Position numbers and translations under genes: made by a program. A stretch of 5,152 nucleotides of DNA. It comes from Firmicutes bacterium CAG:631. Its GTDB lineage: Bacteria; Bacillota_I; Bacilli_A; RFN20; CAG-631. How positions within the stretch are numbered: the stretch's first letter is position 1; the number at the start of each line of letters is the position of its first letter. The notes below the pieces were generated by a model. It worked only from the letters and a program-made list of their open reading frames with translations, was not told the DNA's origin and did not search any database. Where the stretch lies: assembly GCA_000433015.1 (NCBI GenBank), contig HF998016.1, positions 6,938 through 12,089 of the forward strand, given 5' to 3'. Of the stretch, positions 1 through 5,120 are shown one piece after another.

Positions 1-307
1 AACATTCTTTTAATGCATTATAAAGAATGATTTTATTAGCTAACATATTGATTAAAAATTGATACATATGATAAAAAGCAATTTCTTTTGCATTTAAGTA
101 TTGACGATATTTTTTTTCTAAACTATTAAAATGATCAAATAATATTGGAATTAAAAATAATAAACAAATGATTCCTAAAGACAAATTAATTAGTAAGGAA
201 ACAAAAATACTAAATATAAGAAATACACCTATTTTATAAATTAATCCAAGTTTAAATTTTTTAAAATCAAGATGCAAAAAATCACATATTTGTCGATAAT
301 TTCTCAT
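1..307 (-). CDS. TadB/TadC-like pilus platform membrane protein (second copy), 3' part beyond the window
   Basis: Only the first 102 codons are present; the frame is open to the left edge. The start is ATG at 307, with AAGGGG eight bases upstream. That ATG shares one base with the stop of the preceding gene (TAATG), so translation is probably coupled. After about 20 polar residues there are two adjacent hydrophobic segments (about residues 21-41 and 43-58), a basic stretch (KKYRQY, 65-70), and then an amphipathic helical stretch (about 72-102). The layout of paired N-terminal membrane helices followed by a cytoplasmic helical domain is that of T2SSF/TadB/TadC proteins, which form the inner-membrane platform that the secretion ATPase acts on. 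In Tad loci the order ATPase-TadB-TadC is usual, so this is probably the TadC-like member. Assignment rests on topology and position rather than on a catalytic motif. It could also be an unrelated membrane protein, but the context makes that less likely. Confidence 0.65.
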   Translation of the reverse strand, partial: MRNYRQICDFLHLDFKKFKLGLIYKIGVFLIFSIFVSLLINLSLGIICLLFLIPILFDHFNSLEKKYRQYLNAKEIAFYHMYQFLINMLANKIILYNALKEC

Positions 308-990
308 TAGTTTAACCCCTTTATTTGATTATGATAATATGCTTTTATTGTTAATGCTAAACTCGTAAAACCTATCAATAGAATGAAAAACATTCCTAGT
401 TGAAATTCAATAGTTTTACTCATTTGATCAAAATAAGAAGCTAATCCTAATTTTAAAAATAAAAGGACAAATAGCCAAAGAAGATATAGGGTTAAAATTT
501 CAAATAATCTTGTCTTTTTTTGTGCTTTTAATTTTTCATAATAGATTTTTGTATTTTGAATCAAATGAAATGAAGAATTTGTCATTTTAAAAAAATCTCC
601 ACCTTGATTAGAATAAAGAACAAGTGTTTTGCAATAAAGACTTAAACCATTTAAGGCATATTCTTCGGCCAAAGATAGTAGTTGATTTGTAAAATCATTT
701 CCATCGAAGTTTTTAAAATCATCAGGTAAGTTTTCTTCAATATTTTTATATGCTTCATAAATATTCGTAGTAGAAAACATTTGCATATTAAAATAAGTAC
801 AAAATTTGTAAGCATGATTAATTTTTAAATATTTTAAATTGTCTTGTTTGATAATCGGTATTAATCGATAGATAATAATCCCTATTATGCATGCTAATAT
901 AAGGGATAAAATAATATTTGAAATTAAAAATAATGAAATGCCAAACACTAATAGGCTTAAACCGATGAAAAAGACATTATTTTTTTTCAT
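307..990 (-). CDS. TadB-like pilus/secretion platform protein (T2SSF-type), 227 aa
   Basis: This is an integral membrane protein expected to anchor the pilus assembly ATPase in the cytoplasmic membrane. Four hydrophobic segments are visible: about residues 6-23 and 26-44 at the N-terminus, and about 162-183 and 196-216 at the C-terminus. Between them lies a soluble helical domain of about 115 residues. That domain holds a T2SSF-like half (residues 60-90, with alternating aromatic residues and NIYEAYKNIEENLP) and a GG-containing turn (YSNQGGDFF, 126-134) like the GG found before the last helices of TadB/GspF proteins. The 2+2 helix layout is TadB-like, whereas GspF has three. A longer frame opens at TTG 1020, but ATG 990 is chosen because AAAGGAG sits seven bases before it. 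The gene overlaps the ATPase gene by 14 bases, and its stop overlaps the next start by one base. The start reads ATG followed by eight A's, a possible slippage tract. Confidence 0.78.
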   Translation of the reverse strand: MKKNNVFFIGLSLLVFGISLFLISNIILSLILACIIGIIIYRLIPIIKQDNLKYLKINHAYKFCTYFNMQMFSTTNIYEAYKNIEENLPDDFKNFDGNDFTNQLLSLAEEYALNGLSLYCKTLVLYSNQGGDFFKMTNSSFHLIQNTKIYYEKLKAQKKTRLFEILTLYLLWLFVLLFLKLGLASYFDQMSKTIEFQLGMFFILLIGFTSLALTIKAYYHNQIKGLN

Positions 991-2095
991 TTTCTCTCTC
1001 CTTTGGAATGAAGGGTCCAATCATGTCGAAATGAAGATGATGTTTATTAAGGGCATCGAATAAGGATACACTAATGGAATGATAAATTGGCTGTCCATTT
1101 GTATCATAATGAAATAAATATCTTGTATCATAACCATGCTTTGTAGGAATATATTCGGTCACTTCTGTTATTTTTCGTATAATTTTTTGATTGATTACTT
1201 GTTTTTCAATATGGATTCCAATTCGAATATGAGTTGCCATTTCAGAAAGCATCTTTTCTTCGTTAAAATCTAATTCTTTTTGAAACATTTTCAGTATTCT
1301 TTCTAAAGATAAAAGAGATGAATCACTATGAATAGTTGTAATCATTGGGTGTCCACTTGATATAGATTCTACAAGTTCAAATGCTTCTTTTCCTCGCGTT
1401 TCCGCAATCATAATCCAATCCGGATTATGCCTTAAAGAAGTTTTTACTAATTCTGAAAGAGAAATATTTGTTTCATCAGCAATCCATGTTGTAATATCTA
1501 AAGAAGGGTAAATTTCTTTTAAATAGGTTTCATAATTATCTTCAATCATAATAATACGATCTTCTTCATTCATTTTAGAGACTAAATATTTTTGTAATTC
1601 TGTTTTACCACTTCCTGTTAATCCGCTAATGACAATAGATTGGTATCCCTTTATAAGAACTTCTAATAAAGCATGTATCGGTTTAGGACATATCTCTACA
1701 TTGTTATTTGTAATTTTTAATGTGGGTGAAATTTTTCTTAATGAAAAAGTAGCTACTTTTTCATTGTTTTTCCTAGCTAAAATGGGATGAATGGCACTTA
1801 AACGGTAGTTTTTAAAAGAAATATTTAAAATGGGATTTTTAACGGAAAAAGGTTTTAAGGCATAATTTGCTAGTTGCTTTAAAATGGAAAAAACTTCTTC
1901 ATTGGAAATATTTAAATCTAGCTTAAATCTTCCAAGTTGATTATCTTGACCATAAAATTCATAACCATTGTATTGTATATCTGTTAAATCATCCGTGAAA
2001 ATATCTTTTAAAAAAGATTGTTCAATAATTTCTTGACATTTTTCATCATTTGGTTGAATAACAGAAGGAGTTTTATTTTCTTTCTTTAAGTTCAT
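977..2095 (-). CDS. TadA/CpaF-type secretion ATPase (VirB11-like superfamily), 372 aa
   Basis: This is a cytoplasmic hexameric-type ATPase that should power assembly of a Tad/type IV-like pilus or pseudopilus. All core motifs are readable: Walker A GLTGSGKT (158-165), an Asp box IMIEDNYE (182-189), Walker B WIMIAETRG (227-235, catalytic-type Glu 232), and a His box GHPMITTIHSDS (248-259). The N-terminal part fits the TadA/VirB11 N-terminal domain, with TDIQYNG (38-44), a K-x-NP motif (86-89), a RLSAIHP segment (98-104) and FSLRK (117-121) just before the ATPase domain. There is no zinc-binding four-cysteine motif (only C20 and C136), unlike many GspE/PilB proteins. The length is slightly short for TadA. 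Start ATG 2095 is the only good option; GGAG lies about 13 bases upstream, which is long, so coupling to the upstream gene (23-base overlap) may matter. The gene is followed by two platform proteins, the usual tadA-tadB-tadC order. Confidence 0.92.
   Translation of the reverse strand: MNLKKENKTPSVIQPNDEKCQEIIEQSFLKDIFTDDLTDIQYNGYEFYGQDNQLGRFKLDLNISNEEVFSILKQLANYALKPFSVKNPILNISFKNYRLSAIHPILARKNNEKVATFSLRKISPTLKITNNNVEICPKPIHALLEVLIKGYQSIVISGLTGSGKTELQKYLVSKMNEEDRIIMIEDNYETYLKEIYPSLDITTWIADETNISLSELVKTSLRHNPDWIMIAETRGKEAFELVESISSGHPMITTIHSDSSLLSLERILKMFQKELDFNEEKMLSEMATHIRIGIHIEKQVINQKIIRKITEVTEYIPTKHGYDTRYLFHYDTNGQPIYHSISVSLFDALNKHHLHFDMIGPFIPKERENEKK
998..1004 (-). promoter_or_regulatory. Ribosome binding site that fixes the TadB-like start at 990
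   Basis: AAAGGAG on the minus strand lies seven bases upstream of ATG 990, inside the end of the ATPase gene. The alternative upstream TTG start at 1020 has no comparable site and would lie deeper inside the ATPase gene, so the shorter protein is preferred. Confidence 0.75.
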
Positions 2096-2474
2096 AGCGT
2101 AAAATTTTCTCCGTTTTTAATTTTTGATAAGTGATGATCATTTTAATTTGTAAACTATTGCAAGGTACTTTGTTAATAGAACAACTTTTCAAAGTTTTAG
2201 AATCATAAAAATAGTAATACAATGAAAATTGAAATTGTGGAAAAGAGTTTGTTAATGTTTCTTGGACATATTTTTTTATTTTTTCTTTATCTAATTCAAT
2301 AGCATTGAATCCCATTTCTCCAGATTCTAATAGACTATCTAAATTTAAGCAATCCTCAATAACATATTGATTAATTAATAAAGTAGAAGATGACATTTTC
2401 GTTTTATGGTCAGTATTTAAAAAAAGTTGAAGACAGCAAACCCAACTCAATATCAACAAAAAGCAATTATGCAT
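2073..2474 (-). CDS. Small TadE/pseudopilin-like protein with one N-terminal membrane segment, 133 aa
   Basis: No family is certain. The protein begins with a very short N-terminus and one hydrophobic segment (about residues 4-20, FLLILSWVCCLQLF). A helical stretch follows (about 28-75), then a beta-prone region with aromatic residues (81-90, FQFSLYYYFY), two cysteines seven residues apart (C98, C105), and a hydrophobic strand IKMIITYQ (110-117). This plan of an N-terminal anchor, helix and C-terminal beta sheet with paired cysteines is that of TadE-type minor pilins and pseudopilins. A classical type III prepilin cleavage site (G followed by a Glu five residues into the hydrophobic segment) is absent, so a peptidase-processed pilin is not demonstrated. 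Extra cysteines C13 and C14 lie in the membrane segment. The ATG shares one base with the stop of the upstream gene (TAATG), with GGAG 11 bases before it. The 3' end overlaps the ATPase gene. Position next to the ATPase supports a pilus-component role. Confidence 0.5.
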   Translation of the reverse strand: MHNCFLLILSWVCCLQLFLNTDHKTKMSSSTLLINQYVIEDCLNLDSLLESGEMGFNAIELDKEKIKKYVQETLTNSFPQFQFSLYYYFYDSKTLKSCSINKVPCNSLQIKMIITYQKLKTEKILRYELKERK

Positions 2475-3472
2475 TATTGTTCATACTCCACATTAGAAAG
2501 TGGCGTATCCATTTCTTCATAATAATATTTTGAATTGCTGTCTCCCCATAATGTTCGTCCAATGTTAATTTGACCGCGAACATAAAATGTGCTTTTATTG
2601 ATGCCTATATTTGAAAAAATAATGGCATAAAGAATCTTTTTTTCTGAACAATTTTGTGGGATAAAAAATGAATGTAAGGTTTCTCCACAACGAGGATTGT
2701 AGTTTTCATAAATAGTTCCATCATACTGATCTTGATAAAAACGATATTCATCAATCAAATAAAACCATTTGTTTTTTTGCTCTAAAGCAAATTCAATATC
2801 TACAGAATTGGGCGAAGGTTTTTTAAAATCAGAATTTTCAAAAGCAGTATAGATTCGTAAAGTTGCTGATGAAATTTCTTCCATTTCATAAAGAGAACTA
2901 CTATTTACATATAATGAAATGCCTTTAAACGAAATATAACGATTGTAATCTTGATAAATTGTAGCAATTCCAGTAGTAGAAATTGTTTCATATTCATAAG
3001 ATACTTCATTATACTGAGAATTTAAACCAATTTTAAATCGAGTGATTGTTGGTGTTTGAATAGAATACAATTTTGTGTTTGCAGAAGAGTTTGTATAAGC
3101 ACTTTTTTCACAACTATAAATAGTCAATTCATCAGATAAAACAGAATCTTCATTTTCATATAAAATTTTAATTTGAATCGCTTTAAAATCTCTATAAAAA
3201 TTAAATGGAAGATAATTTAAAGTATATGATGTTCCAATTTCAGAGCCCTTTACTTTGGTAGAACTTTTTAATTGTTGATTTTCATAAATTTGAAAGGTAT
3301 AATTTTTATTTTTATTAATTTGCAAAAAATTTGTAAAATGAATTTGTACAGGCTCTTGAATATCAGAAGTTTCAATATATCCTTCAGTAAAAATAAAAGG
3401 AAGCACAATTGCTTTTTTAAATGACGTAGGTGTTAAAACGATTCCAATCGCTGTTAGTATTTTAAACCACAT
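2474..3472 (-). CDS. Unknown exported-looking beta-rich protein, 332 aa, candidate surface component of the pilus operon
   Basis: I do not recognise the family. The N-terminus has a hydrophobic segment (about residues 4-17, one Lys before it) and a second one (about 21-28, AIVLPFIF). It could be a signal peptide or signal anchor; no lipobox cysteine is seen. The rest is rich in Tyr, Asn, Ser and Thr with alternating hydrophobic residues, typical of extracellular beta-sandwich proteins. Three cysteines (C121, C262, C275) lie outside the N-terminal segment. No catalytic motif or sortase LPxTG signal is visible, and the C-terminus is acidic (NVEYEQ). ATG 3472 is preferred. An in-frame TTG at 3490 directly abuts a GGCGG with no spacing, and the ATG has only that distant weak site, so coupling to the upstream gene (11-base overlap) is likely. 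Its place between a regulator and the pilin-like gene suggests an exported substrate, tip protein or adhesin of this machine; that is inference only. Confidence 0.7.
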   Translation of the reverse strand: MWFKILTAIGIVLTPTSFKKAIVLPFIFTEGYIETSDIQEPVQIHFTNFLQINKNKNYTFQIYENQQLKSSTKVKGSEIGTSYTLNYLPFNFYRDFKAIQIKILYENEDSVLSDELTIYSCEKSAYTNSSANTKLYSIQTPTITRFKIGLNSQYNEVSYEYETISTTGIATIYQDYNRYISFKGISLYVNSSSLYEMEEISSATLRIYTAFENSDFKKPSPNSVDIEFALEQKNKWFYLIDEYRFYQDQYDGTIYENYNPRCGETLHSFFIPQNCSEKKILYAIIFSNIGINKSTFYVRGQINIGRTLWGDSNSKYYYEEMDTPLSNVEYEQ

Positions 3473-3836
3473 ATTGTAAAAATTCTGCAACCGCCTTTCT
3501 TTTTAAACGATAAAAAGTACTTTTTGAGTAAACACCATACCACCAACTATGATCTTTTTTAGAAAAAAATTCGTTTTGTATAATTCGACTATATTCGCAT
3601 TCCATTGAGTTTAAAATATTATCAATATAAGTAATATAATTTTCACAATAACTTATACTAATATCATTTTTGATATCGACCAAACTATAAATATTTTCTT
3701 TTTCTTGAACCATGTCATGCAATAAATCATGATTTGCCATTAACAACTTGACACGAATATATTCCTTTCCATATTGGGCAATACAGTTACATTGAATTTT
3801 GAATGAACTTTCTAAGACAGTTTTATCTAAAATCAT
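3462..3836 (-). CDS. Small helix-turn-helix-like regulator, resembling MG284/MPN403 or ArpU-type proteins, 124 aa
   Basis: This is the first gene of the operon. The C-terminal part has the look of a sigma-region-4/ArpU-type DNA-binding unit: a helix EYSRIIQNEFF (81-91), a turn DHSWWYG (95-101), and a basic helix SKSTFYRLKRKAVAEFLQ (104-121) suited to DNA recognition. The WW-x(4)-YSKST-YRLK-KA pattern resembles, from memory, the MG284/MPN403 family of Mollicutes and related Bacilli, and phage ArpU-like late regulators; I could not search to confirm it. The N-terminal 75 residues are helical with several cysteines (C16, C18, C64) and no recognised domain. The start is secure: AAGGAGG sits eight bases before ATG 3836. 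The gene's stop overlaps the next gene by 11 bases. An operator-like inverted repeat lies immediately upstream, so autoregulation is plausible but inferred. Confidence 0.62.
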   Translation of the reverse strand: MILDKTVLESSFKIQCNCIAQYGKEYIRVKLLMANHDLLHDMVQEKENIYSLVDIKNDISISYCENYITYIDNILNSMECEYSRIIQNEFFSKKDHSWWYGVYSKSTFYRLKRKAVAEFLQYVV

Positions 3837-3844
3837 TTTCTTCT

Positions 3845-3851
3845 CCTCCTT
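3845..3851 (-). promoter_or_regulatory. Strong ribosome binding site of the operon's first gene
   Basis: AAGGAGG on the minus strand, eight bases before ATG 3836. It is the best Shine-Dalgarno match in the window and marks this as a well-translated, true first gene. Confidence 0.85.
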
Positions 3852-3861
3852 GTTTAATTGT

Positions 3862-3889
3862 TACATATTTCGTTTACGAAATTTGTCAA
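3862..3889 (-). promoter_or_regulatory. Candidate operon promoter overlapping an inverted repeat
   Basis: A perfect -35 TTGACA (3884-3889, minus strand) is followed after 16 bases by TATGTA (3862-3867), a weak -10 (only TAT agrees). A second TTGACA lies at 3894-3899, ten bases upstream in direct repeat, but its 17-base partner is TAAACG, which is poor. The weak -10 and the overlap with an inverted repeat would suit an activated or repressed promoter. Confidence 0.4.
3863..3886. promoter_or_regulatory. 24-bp inverted repeat, operator-like
   Basis: The central 16 bases (3867-3882) are ATTTCGT-TT-ACGAAAT, a perfect 7+7 dyad. Extending the arms outward gives ACATATTTCGT / ACGAAATTTGT, matching at 10 of 11 positions. 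The dyad sits about 27 bp before the first start codon and fills the gap between a TTGACA box and its candidate -10. This is the placement expected of a binding site for a dimeric regulator. No terminator-like T run follows on the minus strand. I do not recognise the site as that of a known regulator. Confidence 0.6.
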
Positions 3890-3901
3890 AACGTGTCAAT
3901 T

Positions 3902-3930
3902 ATCATAAAAATATGTCCACATTTATACAA
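3902..3930 (-). promoter_or_regulatory. Alternative operon promoter TTGTAT-17-TATGAT
   Basis: On the minus strand TTGTAT (3925-3930) is followed after exactly 17 bases by TATGAT (3902-3907), a 5/6 match to the -10 consensus. Transcription from here would start around 3890-3896 and place the inverted repeat in the 5' leader, giving a leader of about 55-60 bases. The -10 is better than that of the downstream candidate; the -35 is worse. Confidence 0.4.
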
Positions 3931-3960
3931 TATCGTCTTATTTTAAAAAAACTTGAAAAA

Positions 3961-3992
3961 AATAAAAAAACTGCTACAAATTTTGTAGCAGT
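3961..3992 (-). terminator. Intrinsic terminator of the DUF2188 gene
   Basis: A 10-bp perfect stem (3970-3979 with 3983-3992, CTGCTACAA arms plus a closing A-T pair) with a 3-base loop is followed on the minus strand by TTTTTTTATT and further T's. It lies just downstream of the DUF2188 stop and separates that gene from the pilus operon. On the plus strand only a broken T run follows, so it is read as one-directional. Confidence 0.85.
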
Positions 3993-4004
3993 CTTTCATT
4001 TTTG

Positions 4005-4280
4005 CTATTTTGAACTTTTTCTTTTTCTTGTTGATGAAGAAGTAGATCTAGAACGTGTAGATTTACCACGTGGATCATTTCCATAAGAAGTTGCTAGACG
4101 AATCTTTCCATCTTTTCCGTGAATTAAAAATTCACTTGAAGTTTCCATGGCCAATTTACGTCCATATTTCATCGCTTCTTTTTGAGTGGAATAATTTCCT
4201 TTAGATTTACTTGATTCACCATTAACAACATGCCATTTACCGTCAGTTTTATGGTATGTTACGTGAATTGAGCGTCTCAT
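4005..4280 (-). CDS. DUF2188 family small basic protein, 91 aa
   Basis: The protein matches the DUF2188 pattern as I know it: a short strand SIHVTYHKTDGKWHVVNG (4-21), a small polar turn, a helix STQKEAMKYGRKLAM (31-45), then FLIHGKDGKIRLATSYGNDP (51-70), the HGKDGKI hairpin being the most typical part. The function of the family is not known to me. The last 21 residues are an added Arg/Lys/Ser-rich tail (RGKSTRSRST and onwards) that could bind nucleic acid or other polyanions. There is no signal peptide or membrane segment. The start ATG 4280 has AAAGGA ten bases upstream. The gene is monocistronic: it ends at a strong terminator and is divergent from the M15 peptidase gene with 119 bases between the start codons. 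Confidence 0.85.
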   Translation of the reverse strand: MRRSIHVTYHKTDGKWHVVNGESSKSKGNYSTQKEAMKYGRKLAMETSSEFLIHGKDGKIRLATSYGNDPRGKSTRSRSTSSSTRKRKSSK

Positions 4281-4353
4281 ATTATCAATTTCCTTTCATT
4301 TTTTTCTACCTAGTATTATTTTTAGAATAAATAGCAAACTTATTCAAAAAAAA

Positions 4354-4382
4354 TTATCAATTTTTACCAAAAAACATATATA
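4354..4382 (+). promoter_or_regulatory. Possible promoter of the M15/PG-binding gene
   Basis: TTATCA (4354-4359) and TATATA (4377-4382) are 17 bases apart. Transcription would begin near 4389, giving a leader of about ten bases that begins at the ribosome binding site. The whole interval is so AT-rich that chance matches are common. Confidence 0.3.
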
Positions 4383-4388
4383 TAAAAT

Positions 4389-4393
4389 AGGTG
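4389..4393 (+). promoter_or_regulatory. Ribosome binding site choosing ATG 4400
   Basis: AGGTG with six bases to ATG 4400. An in-frame GTG at 4391 lies inside this site and has no Shine-Dalgarno of its own, so the ATG start is preferred. Confidence 0.65.
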
Positions 4394-4399
4394 AATGTA

Positions 4400-5080
4400 A
4401 TGAGAGTATTAGTTTATAACGAAGACAAAAATCGAATGGAAAGATATGAGCTATCCTTAGGGGATCGAATGCCTTATATAAAAAATAAATATTTAACTTT
4501 AAAAGAATTTAAAGGAAGTACCAAAAGTAAGATTTTATGGACAACAAAAAAAACAATGGAAGCATTCAACACAACAAGAGAACGTTGGCGAAATCCGATT
4601 TATGTTGGATATGCTTTTAAAAGAATTTTTGAAGGCGGACACTCTGGACAAAGTCAACATTATGCAGGAGTTTCTTTTGATACATCACAAACATTAAGTG
4701 TGAAAAAAAGGACAGAATTATATAATTTGGCGAAGAAATTAAAAGTATGGACCTATGTGGAACCTTTACGTTTGACACCGCGATGGCTTCACTTTGATAA
4801 AAGAGCAACTCCACCAGCATGTTCTGCAGGATATCCCGCTTTAAAAAGAAATGATAAAGGAGTATATGTTTTAGTTCTGCAAGATGCCTTAAACACATTA
4901 GGTTATAGTACTGGTGGTTTAGATGGTGTTTATGGTAGTGCAACCAATACAGCAGTTCAAGCTTTTCAAAAAAAATATAGCATTAATGAAAGTGGTGTTA
5001 AGTGCAAAACATGGACAAAATTGTCTTCCCTAGTTGTTGGAAAAGGAAAACAAAAAAATTCTAAAATTGAATATTATTAA
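4400..5080 (+). CDS. M15-like zinc peptidase with C-terminal PG_binding_1 domain, 226 aa
   Basis: This protein is expected to cut or bind the peptide part of peptidoglycan. The central part carries the M15 (VanY/endolysin type) signature: SQHYAGVSFD (85-94) supplies His87 and Asp94 as zinc ligands, and RWLHFD (128-133) supplies His131 as the third. Upstream, NPIYVGYAF (65-73) is the usual strand before the GG-H loop. The catalytic acid normally close before the last His is not evident there; Glu121 (in YVEP) is the nearest candidate. Residues about 148-210 form a PG_binding_1 repeat, with KGVYVLVLQDALNTLGY, DGVYG and TNTAVQAFQKKY. A basic linker-like end (KGKQKN) follows. No signal peptide or membrane segment is present, so it may be a lysin-like enzyme released by another route, or act on internal substrates. 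It is followed by its own terminator and is divergent from the DUF2188 gene. Confidence 0.82.
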   Translation: MRVLVYNEDKNRMERYELSLGDRMPYIKNKYLTLKEFKGSTKSKILWTTKKTMEAFNTTRERWRNPIYVGYAFKRIFEGGHSGQSQHYAGVSFDTSQTLSVKKRTELYNLAKKLKVWTYVEPLRLTPRWLHFDKRATPPACSAGYPALKRNDKGVYVLVLQDALNTLGYSTGGLDGVYGSATNTAVQAFQKKYSINESGVKCKTWTKLSSLVVGKGKQKNSKIEYY

Positions 5081-5090
5081 TAAATTGAAA

Positions 5091-5120
5091 GTGGTTTTTA
5101 TTTAAAAACCGCTTTTTTTT
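5091..5120 (+). terminator. Intrinsic terminator of the M15/PG-binding gene
   Basis: GTGGTTTTTA pairs with TAAAAACCGC (one G-T pair, short AT loop; 5091-5112) and is followed directly by eight T's (5113-5120). It begins ten bases after the stop codon. Confidence 0.85.

Noticed and set aside
991..1020. N-terminal extension of the TadB-like protein from TTG 1020
   Set aside because: The strong AAAGGAG seven bases before ATG 990 lies inside the extension, which also reads as polar residues overlapping the ATPase gene.
3473..3490. N-terminal extension of the 332-aa protein from TTG 3490
   Set aside because: GGCGG directly abuts the TTG with no spacing, and the ATG start gives a more normal export-signal-like N-terminus. 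The choice is not certain.
3867..3882. CcpA cre site
   Set aside because: The core contains CGTAAACG on the minus strand, which recalls part of a cre box, but the full consensus ends are not matched. The dyad is better described as an unassigned operator.
3799..4086. Plus-strand open frame of 95 codons
   Set aside because: It runs antisense across the regulator start, the promoter region, the terminator hairpin and the end of the DUF2188 gene. It has no ribosome binding site and shows no domain-like composition.
4617..4943. Minus-strand open frame of 108 codons
   Set aside because: It lies wholly antisense within the M15/PG-binding gene, whose motifs are clear. The His/Leu/Tyr-rich translation looks like a shadow frame.
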